Positions 26,019 to 34,374 of a stretch of 60,763 bases of DNA are shown here, in pieces (the first letter of the stretch is position 1; each line of letters opens with the position of its first letter). The stretch is taken from positions 1-60,763 of the forward strand of contig JAIBBQ010000014.1 of the NCBI GenBank assembly GCA_019694595.1. Reading direction: 5' to 3'. The notes under the pieces were generated by a model that was given only the letters and a program-made list of their open reading frames with translations, was not told where the DNA came from and made no database searches. Origin of the DNA: Myxococcaceae bacterium. Its GTDB lineage: Bacteria > Myxococcota > Myxococcia > Myxococcales > Myxococcaceae. Both the position numbers and the translations under genes were made by a program.

Positions 26019-26052
26019 GTGCTTCTCCTTGTGGGTGCTGCGGTACTGCGGG

Positions 26053-26499
26053 TCAGGCCGACGCGCGACTGCAGCGGCGGCAACGTCCGTGAATCGACAC
26101 GCTCACGCTCTGCGCGGTGAAGCCGCCCACCTTGGGCGCCCTCAGAGCCGAGAGCTTCTCGTCGACGAAATCTTCGATGTCGTTGCAGACGTCGCACACC
26201 AGGTGGTGGTGCGGCGCCATGTACGCGTCGTAGCGCTTGGCATCGCCGGTCGACGGCAGCTCGGCGACCATGCCGAGCTCCACCAGGGTGTCGAGCGTCT
26301 TGTAGATGGTGGCGAGCGAGATCGACGGCAGCCGGGGCCGCACGCGCGCGTACAGCGTCTCCGGGCTGGGGTGGTCGAGCGAGCCCCAGAGCGCCTGGAA
26401 GATGGCGAGCCGCTGGGGCGTCAACGACAACCCCGCCGCGCGGCAGCGCTCCGCCAGCGTCTCGAGCGGCGGAGCGGCTTCGCGGGCGGGGCGGCGCAT
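26053..26499 (-). CDS. Fur-family repressor, PerR-like
   Basis: A 148-residue metal-dependent DNA-binding regulator. The N-terminal winged helix includes '[16 protein letters not shown]' and '[19 protein letters not shown]' (recognition helix). The dimerisation domain has '[18 protein letters not shown]' with the regulatory histidines and the first CxxC, and a second CxxC near the end ('GRCRRCSRA'), so a structural zinc site is complete. As first gene of the rubrerythrin operon it is probably a peroxide-sensing PerR rather than an iron-sensing Fur, but this rests on context. A perfect palindrome covers its promoter, implying autoregulation. The ATG at 26499 has no ribosome binding site. Confidence 0.92.
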   Translation of the reverse strand: MRRPAREAAPPLETLAERCRAAGLSLTPQRLAIFQALWGSLDHPSPETLYARVRPRLPSISLATIYKTLDTLVELGMVAELPSTGDAKRYDAYMAPHHHLVCDVCNDIEDFVDEKLSALRAPKVGGFTAQSVSVSIHGRCRRCSRASA

Positions 26500-26501
26500 C
26501 A

Positions 26502-26524
26502 GGGCGGAGAACTATTCTCCGCCC
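26502..26524 (-). promoter_or_regulatory. Perfect 23-bp palindrome, probable Fur/PerR operator
   Basis: Arms GGGCGGAGAA (26502-26511) and TTCTCCGCCC (26515-26524) are perfectly complementary over 10 bp around the centre CTA. It lies 2 nt before the Fur-family start codon and contains the inner motif GAGAA-N3-TTCTC. It overlaps the predicted -10 box. The symmetry, spacing and location fit an autoregulatory operator better than a terminator, as no U-run follows. Confidence 0.6.
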
Positions 26525-26538
26525 CACGAATTTGTCTA
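26511..26538 (-). promoter_or_regulatory. Predicted promoter of the peroxide-stress operon
   Basis: On the minus strand TAGACA (26538-26533) and AATAGT (26516-26511) are separated by 16 nt. The -10 ends 11 nt before the Fur-family ATG, so the leader would be only a few nucleotides. The -10 box lies inside the palindrome, so bound repressor would block polymerase. Confidence 0.4.
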
Positions 26539-26554
26539 CCGAAACTTCAGCCCT

Positions 26555-29401
26555 TCAGGGCACCGGCGTCGGGCTGACGGTCACCAGGGTGTTGCCCCCC
26601 ACGTTGCCGCGCAGCGCGCTCACCGTGGTGCTGCCGGGCGAGAGCCCCTTCACCTGGCCCTGCTGGTAGGCCGCGTTGCTGACCTTGGCCACCGCCTGGT
26701 CGCTCGAGAGCCAGGTGCAGTACCCGGTGATGTCCATCACGAAGCCGTCGGCGAAGGTGCCGGTGGCGGTGAGCTGCTTCACCACCTGCTCGCCGATGGT
26801 GGGGTTCACCGGGCCGACCGCGATGCTGCTCAGGCTGGCCCCGGTGACGGTGAGCTGCTCGGACCCGACGACGCCCTGGTAGTTGGCGCTGATGCGCGTC
26901 TGGCCGGCGCCGATGGGCCGCACCTGCCCGTAGGAATTGACCGACGCGACCGACGTGGCGCTCGAGGTCCAGGAGGCCTCGTAGGACACGTCCTGGGTGG
27001 TGTTGTCGCTGAAGACCACCGTCGCGCGGAAGTAGGTGTCGAAGCCCACCGGGAGCTTCGGAGCGAAGGGGGTCACCTGCACCTGGGTGATGGTGGCGCT
27101 GCTCACGGTGACCGTGGTGCTGGTGGTGACCCCGTCCATGTCCACGGTGATGACCGCGGTGCCCGGGCCCATCGCCTTCACCTTGCCGCGGTTGTAGGTC
27201 TGCGAGTTGTCCACCGTGGCGACCGCGGGGTTCGACGAGGTCCAGGTCGCCCAGTACTTGAGGTTGCGCGTGGACAGGTCGCTGAAGACGCCGACCAGCG
27301 CCATGTCGACCGTGCTGCCCGGTGCCAGGCGCGGCTGGGCGGGGGTCAGGTCGAGCGAGGTCAGGGTGGCGTTGGTGACGGTGACCGTGCAGGTGGCGCT
27401 CTGGCCCTGGGCGGTGGTGGCGGTGATGGTCGCGGTGCCGGGGTTCCCGGACACCAGGTACGCGTAGGAATCGCCGCCACCGCCCTGGAACACCTGCACC
27501 TCGGCGACGCTGGCGTTGGTGGTGGACCAGGTGACGGTGGTGCTCACGTTCTCGGTGGTGCCGTCGTTGTAGGCGAGCGACGCTTCCATGTACTCGTAGT
27601 TCTGCTGCGGGAGCCGCACCTGCGACGGCGCGAGCGACAGCGAGAGCACCGCGCGCTGGGCGACGGTGATCTTCGCGACGGCGCTCTTGCCCTGGTAGGT
27701 CGCGGTGACGTCGGCGCTGCCGACCGCGCTGCCCGACACCAGGCCCCGGCTGCCGGGGACGGAAGAGACCACCGCCACGGTGGTGTTGGAGCTCGACCAC
27801 GACGCCTGCTCCGACACGTCTTCCACGTGGGCGTCGGCGAAGCGGGCCATCGCCTTCACCGGCAGCGACTTGCCGGGCGTCAGGGTGAGCGCGTTGGGCG
27901 CGACCTCGAGCGCCACCAGCGGCGAGGTCGCCGGGGTGACGGTGAGCGCCGCGGTGGCCTGCAGGCCGCCGAAGGTCGCGCGCAGGGTGGTGGTGCCCGC
28001 GGCGAGGCCCTTCACCGTGAGGCCGCCGACGGCGGGCGCGACGCTGCCCAGCGACGGGGTGTCGAGTGCCACCGAGGCGGTGCCCGAGACGTCTTCCTTC
28101 GTGCCGTCGGCGCGGGTGGCGATGACGGTCGCCGAGACGCTGGCGCCGACCTGCACCGAGAGCACCGCGGGCTGCACCTCGAGCGACTTGTAGCCCTGCG
28201 GCAGCACCTGGAGCTGCGCGCTGCCCGACACCGCGCCGACCGAGGCGGTGATGGTCGCGGTCCCGGCGGACAGGCCGGTGGCGAGCCCGCGGGAGCCCGC
28301 GGCGTTGGACACCGAGGCGACGTTCGCCGGCGAGGCGGAGAAGACCGCGGTGGCGGTGAGGTCGGCGGTGTGGCCGTCGGCGTAGGTGCCGGTGGCGGTG
28401 AAGGGCTGCACGATGCCCTTGGCCACGGTCGCCATGGGCGGCGTCACGCTCAGGGTCTTGAGCGGCGAGTCGAACACGTTGACGCTGGAGGTGCCCGAGA
28501 GCCCCTGGAAGGTGGCGGTGACGGTGGCGGAGCCGGAGCTCACCCCGTGCACCACGCCCGCGCTCGAGACCTGCACGCCGGGCGACGACGAGGACCAGGT
28601 CGCGGAGGCGCTCACGTCGGCGAACGTCTCGTCGTCGAAGCGGGCGCTGGCGGTGAGGGTGCCGCTGGTGCCGCGGGCCAGCGCGAGCTGGGGAGGCGCG
28701 ACGGTGACCGCGACCGCCTTGCGCACGGTGACGTCGACCAGGGCGCTCGCCAGCACCCCGCCGTAGCTGACGGTGAGCGACGCGGTGCCGCCGCCGATGG
28801 CGCGCACCTGCCCGCCCGGCGCCACGGTGAAGACGCCGGCGGCGCTCGAGCTGTAGGTGGCGAGCGCGGTGACGTCGAGCGAAGTGCCGCCGGACAGCGT
28901 GGCGAGCACGCTCACCTGCGCGCTCGCGCCCTGGGGCAGCTTGAGCCGCGCCGGGGTCACCACCAGCCCGGTGACCGTCTGGTCGATGACCTTGAGCACC
29001 GCGGTCGCCTGGCGCTTCTCCAGGGTGGCGATGAGCGTGCCTTCCCCGGCGATCAGCCCGCGCACCACGCCCTGCTCCACCCCGGCGAGGTTCTGGGAGT
29101 CGGTCGACCAGTTGGCCCGCGCGGTGACGTCTTCCGACTGGCCGTCGTTGAAGACCAGCAGCGCGCGCGCCGCCACCGTCTGGCCCTTGGGCACGGTGAC
29201 CGAGGCGGGGGAGATCTCCAGGCGATCGGGCGACACTTCACCGCCGCCGCTGCCGCCGGTGGCCCCGCCCCCCGACGACGAGGTGCCGCCTCCCGCACTC
29301 GCGGTACCGCCGCCGGAACCATCGGCGCCTTCGCCGGTGGCCTTGAAGCACCCGGTGAGGAGGAACAGGACCGCGGACACTGCCAGCATCGTGGTCTTCA
29401 T
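26555..29401 (-). CDS. BIG2 (bacterial Ig-like group 2) repeat lipoprotein
   Basis: A 948-residue surface lipoprotein. The start is ATG 29401, giving signal peptide 'MKTTMLAVSAVLFLLTGC' with a perfect lipobox; a longer open frame upstream lacks any signal. After a Gly/Ser/Ala linker come nine to ten Ig-like repeats of 85-95 residues. Each has 'LxVxPxxxxxxxGxxxxLxAxGxxxDGxxxDVT', 'WSSSxxxVAxV' and 'GxxxGxATITA' strands, typical BIG2. They end in '...NTLVTVSPTPVP'. Probably an adhesive or spacer protein on the cell surface. It stops 55 nt before the Fur gene, so the palindrome there separates two transcription units. Confidence 0.9.
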   Translation of the reverse strand: MKTTMLAVSAVLFLLTGCFKATGEGADGSGGGTASAGGGTSSSGGGATGGSGGGEVSPDRLEISPASVTVPKGQTVAARALLVFNDGQSEDVTARANWSTDSQNLAGVEQGVVRGLIAGEGTLIATLEKRQATAVLKVIDQTVTGLVVTPARLKLPQGASAQVSVLATLSGGTSLDVTALATYSSSAAGVFTVAPGGQVRAIGGGTASLTVSYGGVLASALVDVTVRKAVAVTVAPPQLALARGTSGTLTASARFDDETFADVSASATWSSSSPGVQVSSAGVVHGVSSGSATVTATFQGLSGTSSVNVFDSPLKTLSVTPPMATVAKGIVQPFTATGTYADGHTADLTATAVFSASPANVASVSNAAGSRGLATGLSAGTATITASVGAVSGSAQLQVLPQGYKSLEVQPAVLSVQVGASVSATVIATRADGTKEDVSGTASVALDTPSLGSVAPAVGGLTVKGLAAGTTTLRATFGGLQATAALTVTPATSPLVALEVAPNALTLTPGKSLPVKAMARFADAHVEDVSEQASWSSSNTTVAVVSSVPGSRGLVSGSAVGSADVTATYQGKSAVAKITVAQRAVLSLSLAPSQVRLPQQNYEYMEASLAYNDGTTENVSTTVTWSTTNASVAEVQVFQGGGGDSYAYLVSGNPGTATITATTAQGQSATCTVTVTNATLTSLDLTPAQPRLAPGSTVDMALVGVFSDLSTRNLKYWATWTSSNPAVATVDNSQTYNRGKVKAMGPGTAVITVDMDGVTTSTTVTVSSATITQVQVTPFAPKLPVGFDTYFRATVVFSDNTTQDVSYEASWTSSATSVASVNSYGQVRPIGAGQTRISANYQGVVGSEQLTVTGASLSSIAVGPVNPTIGEQVVKQLTATGTFADGFVMDITGYCTWLSSDQAVAKVSNAAYQQGQVKGLSPGSTTVSALRGNVGGNTLVTVSPTPVP

Positions 29402-29763
29402 CGGCGTCTCTCTCGTCTGCAGTGGACCGCGGGCCCCTTGCCCCGCGGACCGTCGACGGGCTCCCGGCCCGCCTCGCGCGCAGTCGCCCACCCCGGCCGG
29501 TGTGCCGGAGCTGTTGCGGGGCCCTGCGCCATTCCGTCACGCATCGCGAGTTGCCCCTAGGCAACCCCCGTGCCGCCCTGGGTCTCGTGGTTTACGCCCC
29601 CTGGGCAGCGCCCTGCCCTGTCGCCCATGGCGTGGGCGCCACGGAACTCTGAGGCGTCGTCAGAAAGCTGGCAGGCCCCGCGCGGGTCACTTCCGGTGCT
29701 GCCAAGGGCCGCTGCCTGGGCTAAGCGAGCCCCTTCACGCCGTCATTTGCTCGGGGGTGCGCC
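29402..29763. other. Intergenic region of 362 bp between divergent genes
   Basis: This gap must contain promoters for the BIG2 lipoprotein (minus) and the SRPBCC gene (plus). I see a GC-rich inverted repeat with CCGCGGG and CCCGCGG arms near 29427-29448, the palindrome at 29550-29565 and a TGGCG/CGCCA repeat near 29628-29641. A 65-codon open frame (29570-29767) overlaps the next gene and has atypical composition; I do not call it. No RNA gene was recognised. Confidence 0.5.
29550..29565. promoter_or_regulatory. Palindrome in the divergent intergenic region
   Basis: GTTGCC (29550-29555) and GGCAAC (29560-29565) flank CCTA; the core GCCCCTAGGC is nearly symmetric. It lies midway between the BIG2 lipoprotein and SRPBCC genes and is a candidate operator for either. 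Confidence 0.3.
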
Positions 29764-30384
29764 TTGAAGAAGGTCCTCATCGGTCTGGTGGTGCTGCTGG
29801 GTGGTTTCTCGGCGTTCGTCACCACCCGCCCCGACGACTACAAGGTCGAGCGCAGCGCGACGATGGCGGCCCCGCCGGAGCTGGTGTTCGCCCAGGTGAG
29901 CGACTTCCACAACTGGGGCGCCTGGAGCCCCTGGGAGAAGCTCGACCCCACGATGAAGAAGGACTACTCGGGCGCGGACAAGGGCGTCGGCGCCAGCTAC
30001 CACTGGGTGGGCAACGACAAGGTCGGCGAAGGCCGCATGACCATCACCGACGCGACCGCGAGCTCGCAGGTGGGCATCAAGCTCGAGTTCATGAAGCCCT
30101 TCGAGTCGACCTCCACCACCACCTTCACGCTCGCCCCGGTCGCCGAAGGCACCAAGTTCACCTGGTCGATGGCGGGCAAGAACAACTTCGTCAGCAAGGC
30201 GATGGGCGTCTTCGCCAGCATGGACTCGATGATCGGCAAGGACTTCGAGTCCGGCCTGGCGAACCTCAAGGGCGTGGTGGAGCCGATGGCCAAGGAGCAG
30301 GCCGAGGCAGCCAAGAAGGCCGCCGAGGCCGCAGCCGCGGCTGCCCCGGCGCCCGAGGCCGCGCCCGCGCCCGTCGCGCAGTAA
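29764..30384 (+). CDS. SRPBCC family protein with N-terminal membrane anchor
   Basis: A 206-residue protein. The start is TTG 29764, preceded by 'CGGGGGTG'. An N-terminal hydrophobic helix, 'KKVLIGLVVLLGGFSAFV', anchors or exports it. Residues 28-165 form a START/polyketide-cyclase-like (SRPBCC) fold: 'VERSATMAAPPELVFAQVSD', 'WGAWSPWEKLDPTMKK', 'GASYHWVGNDKVGEGRMTI'. These bind hydrophobic ligands in other families. The tail is Ala/Pro-rich ('EAAAAAAPAPEAAPAPVAQ'). The ligand is unknown. A cytochrome c gene follows 73 nt downstream on the same strand. Confidence 0.85.
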   Translation: MKKVLIGLVVLLGGFSAFVTTRPDDYKVERSATMAAPPELVFAQVSDFHNWGAWSPWEKLDPTMKKDYSGADKGVGASYHWVGNDKVGEGRMTITDATASSQVGIKLEFMKPFESTSTTTFTLAPVAEGTKFTWSMAGKNNFVSKAMGVFASMDSMIGKDFESGLANLKGVVEPMAKEQAEAAKKAAEAAAAAAPAPEAAPAPVAQ

Positions 30385-30457
30385 GGCGCCCGCGCGCCGC
30401 ATCAGCCGTTCGCCGTTGCCGTTCGTCGTCAACCCGCAGGGGGGAGGGCCGGACTCC

Positions 30458-31714
30458 ATGTTGAAGTGGCTAGGTCGTGTCGTGCTGGTGCTGGTGCTGG
30501 CGGTGGGCGGTTTCGCCGCCTACGTGAACTTCAAGCCGTGGCCGCACTTCACGCCCGAGAAGATCGCGCTGAAGGTGGAGTCGAGCCCGGAGAAGGTCGC
30601 GCGCGGCAAGAAGTGGGCGCAGCTGCTCTGCGCCGAGTGCCACATGAACCGGCAGACGGGCCGGCTGTCCGGCAACGACATGCAGGCGACGGAGTTCGGC
30701 GACATCTGGTCGCTCAACATCACCCAGCACCCCACCAAGGGCATCGGCGCGTGGAGCGACGGGGAAATCATGTACCTCCTGCGCACCGGCATCGCGCGCG
30801 ACGGCCGCTACACCCCGCCGTGGATGGCGAAGCTCCCCCACATGGCCGACGACGACGTGGAGTCGATCATCGCCTTCCTCCACTCCGACGACCCGATGGT
30901 GCAGGCGGCCGACGTGCAGAACCACGTCAACACGCCGAGCTTCCTCTCGAAGTTCCTCGGCACGGTGGCCTTCGGGCCGCTGCCGTACCCCAAGGAAGTG
31001 GTGCCGATGCCCAACACCAGCGACCAGGTCGCCTGGGGCAAGTACCTGGTGTTCAACACCGACTGCTGGACCTGCCACTCCGAGGACTTCAAGAAGCTCA
31101 ACAGCATGCACCCCGACCAGACGCCCGGGTACCTCGGCGGCGGCAACCCGATGCCCGACGGCAGCGGGAGCATCGTCACCACCACCAACCTGACGCCCGA
31201 CGACGAGCACGGCATCGGCAAGTGGACCGAGGCCCAGTTCGTCAAGGCGCTGCGCTACGGCATTCGCCCCGACAACACCGCGGTGCGGCTGCCCATGGCC
31301 GCGTACACCGTGTTCACCGAGGACGAGGCCAAGGCCATCTACGCGTACCTGCGCACGGTGCCCAAGCTGGCGCGCGCCAACGCGCCGCGCGTCACCACGC
31401 CGCCGCCGGCCAACGCGGACACCGGCCAGAAGCGCTACTACCAGTACGGCTGCAACACCTGCCACGGCGAGAAGGGCACCGGGCCCCTGTGCGACCTCAC
31501 GCACAACAAGGAGAACTACCCCACCGACGAAGGGTTGCTCGCCTTCATCCGCGAGCCGTGGAAGACGCACCCCGACACCAAGATGCCGTCGTGGGGCGAG
31601 CTCATTCCCGACGACGAGCTGAAGACCATCGCCCAGTACGTGCGCACGCTCTCGGTGGAGCCGCCCGTGAAGCCTCCGGAGCCGCCCCCCACCGAGGCGC
31701 CCAAGCAGGAGTAG
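30458..31714 (+). CDS. Membrane-anchored triheme c-type cytochrome
   Basis: A 418-residue periplasmic electron carrier. The start is ATG 30458 with 'GGGGGGAGGG' about 10 nt upstream; an in-frame TTG at 30416 is less likely. An N-terminal helix 'VVLVLVLAVGGFAAYV' is a signal anchor. Three CxxCH haem sites are visible: C58-x-x-C61-H62, C203-x-x-C206-H207 and C332-x-x-C335-H336, each followed at a distance by a candidate axial methionine. Three class I domains in tandem resemble the cytochrome subunits of alcohol/aldehyde dehydrogenases, but no dehydrogenase gene is adjacent. The C-terminus is a Pro/Glu-rich tail. Confidence 0.93.
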   Translation: MLKWLGRVVLVLVLAVGGFAAYVNFKPWPHFTPEKIALKVESSPEKVARGKKWAQLLCAECHMNRQTGRLSGNDMQATEFGDIWSLNITQHPTKGIGAWSDGEIMYLLRTGIARDGRYTPPWMAKLPHMADDDVESIIAFLHSDDPMVQAADVQNHVNTPSFLSKFLGTVAFGPLPYPKEVVPMPNTSDQVAWGKYLVFNTDCWTCHSEDFKKLNSMHPDQTPGYLGGGNPMPDGSGSIVTTTNLTPDDEHGIGKWTEAQFVKALRYGIRPDNTAVRLPMAAYTVFTEDEAKAIYAYLRTVPKLARANAPRVTTPPPANADTGQKRYYQYGCNTCHGEKGTGPLCDLTHNKENYPTDEGLLAFIREPWKTHPDTKMPSWGELIPDDELKTIAQYVRTLSVEPPVKPPEPPPTEAPKQE

Positions 31715-31729
31715 CGCGCTCCCTTCGCT

Positions 31730-32623
31730 TCAGCGGGCCTCGAAGAGCACCGGCAAGGTGACCTTCGACGGCCCGCGGGCGCGCGGGAGCTGGAACGCCG
31801 ACACCGCGGCGAGCAAGCGGCGGCGCAGGGCCGCGCGGGCGCGCTCGTGCCCGTGCGGGGCGCGGGTGGTGTCGGCGAGCACGGCAGCGCGGCGCACCTT
31901 GCCTTCGGCGGTCACCTCCAGGCGCAGGCTGGTGAGCCCTTGCACGGGGGCGAGGGCCGAGCGGCCCAGCGCGTCGGGGAGCCCTTCGAGCGCGCGCGCG
32001 AGCGCCTTCACCGGCAAGGGCCCTTCGATGAACGGCCGCGGCTGCACGAACCAGCCGTGCACCACCAGCCGCGCGTGCCGCACGTCGCGGGTGCCGCGCA
32101 CCTCGCGCACGCCGTGGGGAATGCGGGGGTCGAAGACCACCAGGCGGTTGAAGCGGGGCTCCACGGTGTGCAGGAGCTCGTCGGCTTCGTGGAAGGCGCT
32201 CGCCTCGCTGCCGCTCCACCAGTCGAGCACCCGGTCCTTGAGGAGAATCGTCTCGCCCCCTTCGAAGTGGGGCGACGGGAAGTGGGTCAGCGAGAAGACG
32301 AAGGCGAACGGCCCGTGGGGCACGTCGGCGTGGAGCTGCTGCCCGCACCCGTCGACGTAGGCCGACAGCCAGGGCGGCGACACGTCGTGGCAGCCCAGGG
32401 TGCGCCGGCCCCACCACACCAGCGCCTGGTGAAAGGCCTGGTAGCGCTGGCGGGGGAACAGCTCCCAGGCCGGGGTGCGCAGCTGGGTGTACTGCCCGGG
32501 CACGTGCCAGTAGTCCCACACGAAGCGGCCACCGTCGGCGCGCCGGGGGTCGGCGAAGCGCTGGTCGAAGTGGGCGCGCAGGGCGCGGGCGTGGGGCGAG
32601 AAGCGGTCGACGGTGAGGATCAT
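31730..32623 (-). CDS. 2-oxoglutarate/Fe(II) oxygenase-like protein with TonB-C/AgmX-like tail
   Basis: A 297-residue protein. The first 205 residues form a double-stranded beta-helix oxygenase: the iron triad is H98-x-D100 ('LHADVP') and H170 ('IPHGVREV'), with 'FEGGETILL' and 'RLVVFDPRIPHG' strands as in prolyl-hydroxylase-like enzymes. The last 70 residues ('LRLEVTAEGKVRRAAVLADT', then 'VSAFQLPRARG' and 'KVTLPVLFEAR') resemble the C-terminal domain of TonB or the AgmX/PglI family. There is no signal peptide. The gene converges on the cytochrome with a 15-nt gap. The substrate is unknown. Confidence 0.75.
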   Translation of the reverse strand: MILTVDRFSPHARALRAHFDQRFADPRRADGGRFVWDYWHVPGQYTQLRTPAWELFPRQRYQAFHQALVWWGRRTLGCHDVSPPWLSAYVDGCGQQLHADVPHGPFAFVFSLTHFPSPHFEGGETILLKDRVLDWWSGSEASAFHEADELLHTVEPRFNRLVVFDPRIPHGVREVRGTRDVRHARLVVHGWFVQPRPFIEGPLPVKALARALEGLPDALGRSALAPVQGLTSLRLEVTAEGKVRRAAVLADTTRAPHGHERARAALRRRLLAAVSAFQLPRARGPSKVTLPVLFEAR

Positions 32624-32673
32624 CGCCTGCCCGTGATGCCACGCCGGCGCGGCGATGGACAGCGGCGGCCGCT

Positions 32674-33525
32674 ATGCTCTGCGACGTGAAGCTCTGGGCC
32701 TTGAGTGACCTGCACGTGCGCTACGCCGAGACGCGCGCCGCGCTGGAGCGCCTCGACGACCACGGACAGGACTGGGTCATCCTCGCGGGGGACATCGGCG
32801 AGACCGAGGAGCACCTCGAGTGGACGCTGGAGTGCTTCCAGCGCCGCTTCGCCAAGGTGCTCTGGGTGCCCGGCAACCACGAGCTCTGGGGCGTCTCCAG
32901 CCGGGGCCCGGGGAAGCTCGACGGGCCGGTGAAGTACGACGCGATGGTGTCGCTGTGCCGCGCGCGCGGCGTGGTGACGCCCGAGGACCCGTACCTGGTC
33001 TGGCCGGGCGCCGGTGCGCCGACCACCATCGCGCTCTGCTTCGTGGGGTACGACTACTCGTTCCGCCCCGCGGACGTGCCGCTCGACCAGGCGCTCGACT
33101 GGGCGGCGGAGACGGGGGTGCGCTGCACCGACGAGTCGATGATCAAGCCCGCGCCTTTCGCGAACATGATCGAGTGGTGTCAGGCCAGGGTCCGCCACAC
33201 CGAGGCCCGGCTGGCGGCCATCCCGGAGACGCACCGCACGGTGCTGGTGAACCACTTCCCGCTGCGCCACGACCTGGTGTGGATTCCCCGGGTGCCCCGC
33301 TTCTCCATCTGGTGCGGCACCACGCTCACCGAGACCTGGCACACCCGCTTCCGCGCGTCGGTGGTGGTCTCCGGGCACCTGCACGTGCGCTCGGGCCAGC
33401 TGCGCGACGGGGTGCGGTTCGAGGAAGTCTCGCTCGGCTACCCGCAGCAGTACGACGTGGAGAAGGGCCCCAGGGCGTACCTCCGGCTCATCCTGCCGGA
33501 GCTGGCGGCCCACGGCCCGGCCTAG
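32674..33525 (+). CDS. Calcineurin-like metallophosphoesterase
   Basis: A dimetal phosphoesterase of up to 283 residues. All metal-binding motifs are present: 'LSDLHVRY' (DxH), 'LAGDIGET' (GD), 'VPGNHELWG' (GNHE), 'VNHFPLRHD' and 'SGHLHVRSG' (GHxH). The true start may be GTG 32686 ('MKLWALSDLH'), which fits the family N-terminus better than ATG 32674; TATGCT at 32673-32678, 7 nt before that GTG, could be a -10 box. Cytoplasmic; the substrate could be a nucleotide, a protein or RNA ends and cannot be read from sequence. It converges with the DUF1571 gene. Confidence 0.92.
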   Translation: MLCDVKLWALSDLHVRYAETRAALERLDDHGQDWVILAGDIGETEEHLEWTLECFQRRFAKVLWVPGNHELWGVSSRGPGKLDGPVKYDAMVSLCRARGVVTPEDPYLVWPGAGAPTTIALCFVGYDYSFRPADVPLDQALDWAAETGVRCTDESMIKPAPFANMIEWCQARVRHTEARLAAIPETHRTVLVNHFPLRHDLVWIPRVPRFSIWCGTTLTETWHTRFRASVVVSGHLHVRSGQLRDGVRFEEVSLGYPQQYDVEKGPRAYLRLILPELAAHGPA

Positions 33526-33543
33526 AAGACGCCTAGAGGCCGG
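33517..33543. terminator. Stem-loop across convergent stop codons
   Basis: CCGGCCT (33517-33523) and AGGCCGG (33537-33543) make a 7-bp perfect stem around a 13-nt loop that contains one stop codon (TAG 33523-33525 at its edge) and the other (33533-33535). It is placed for bidirectional termination; no U-tract. Confidence 0.3.
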
Positions 33544-34348
33544 CCCCGTCGACGGTGAAGTGGGTCGCTTCCAGCTTCACCGGCTGCACGTTGGTCGACT
33601 CGTACTTCTCGAGCAGCGTGTTCTTCAAGTCGTAGCTCTCGACCCGCCCGGGGATGCCTTCGGCGAGGTCGGTGCAGATGCGGGTGAGCGGGGCCGAGAA
33701 GCCCTGCCCCTGGTTGGGCATGGTGTACATCGTGCAGTAGCGGCCCTGGTCGTCCCACCCCTCGTGCTTGATGCCCACGCCGCCCTGCGCCTTGGCCCGG
33801 GAAAGGTCGCGGTCGAGCCGGCGCACCAGGTTGCCCAGGCCAGCTTCCACCACGGTGTGGTTGGAGTCGCCCTTGGCCATGCCGGAATCCACGTCGATCC
33901 ACACCGCGCCGGCGATGCCGAGGAAGCCCGCTTCCTTCACCCGGAACTCGCCCTTCCTGAGCGCCGAGTTGTAGAGCACCCGGCGCCCCTTCGCGGGGCC
34001 GCCCACGAAGTCGAGGCGAATGGCGAACGGCGTCTCGCGCACGGTGGCGTCGATGTCCTGGGCTTCGAGCAGCTCGCCCTTGACCCGCTCCTGCTTGCGC
34101 AGCCGGTAGCGGTAGGTGCCGAGCTCCTCGATGCAGCGGCGGGAGGTGGCGATGAGCACCTCGGGCGGCGTGGCGTCGAGCAGGGCCTGCTGCTCGGCGC
34201 GGGTCGACTTCTTCACCAGCTCCCGGCGCTGGGCGTTGGTCATGGGCACCGAGAGGTCCACCGCGGGCGCGGCGGCCGCCACCACACCGGCATCGGACAG
34301 GGGGGCGGTCGTCTGGGCGGCGAGCAACGCGAGGACGGTGGCGATCAT
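33533..34348 (-). CDS. DUF1571 family exported protein
   Basis: A 271-residue protein with a short signal peptide ('MIATVLALLAAQTTA'). The mature part contains 'YRYRLRKQERVKGELLEAQ', 'RETPFAIRLDFVGGPAKGRR', and 'VVEAGLGNLVRRLDRDL', the conserved order of DUF1571, a family of periplasmic proteins of unknown function related to lipoprotein carrier-like folds. A single pair of cysteines ('RYCTMY', 'TRICTD') could form a disulfide. It is divergent from the zinc-ribbon gene with only 26 nt between starts, so the promoters overlap the coding ends. Confidence 0.75.
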   Translation of the reverse strand: MIATVLALLAAQTTAPLSDAGVVAAAAPAVDLSVPMTNAQRRELVKKSTRAEQQALLDATPPEVLIATSRRCIEELGTYRYRLRKQERVKGELLEAQDIDATVRETPFAIRLDFVGGPAKGRRVLYNSALRKGEFRVKEAGFLGIAGAVWIDVDSGMAKGDSNHTVVEAGLGNLVRRLDRDLSRAKAQGGVGIKHEGWDDQGRYCTMYTMPNQGQGFSAPLTRICTDLAEGIPGRVESYDLKNTLLEKYESTNVQPVKLEATHFTVDGAGL

Positions 34349-34374
34349 CGCGGTGACGATACACTGCGCCGGAC

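Noticed and set aside
29570-29767. 65-codon open frame on the plus strand in the divergent gap
   Set aside because: No ribosome binding site, no domain, Trp/Arg/Pro-rich composition, and it overlaps the well-supported start of the SRPBCC gene.
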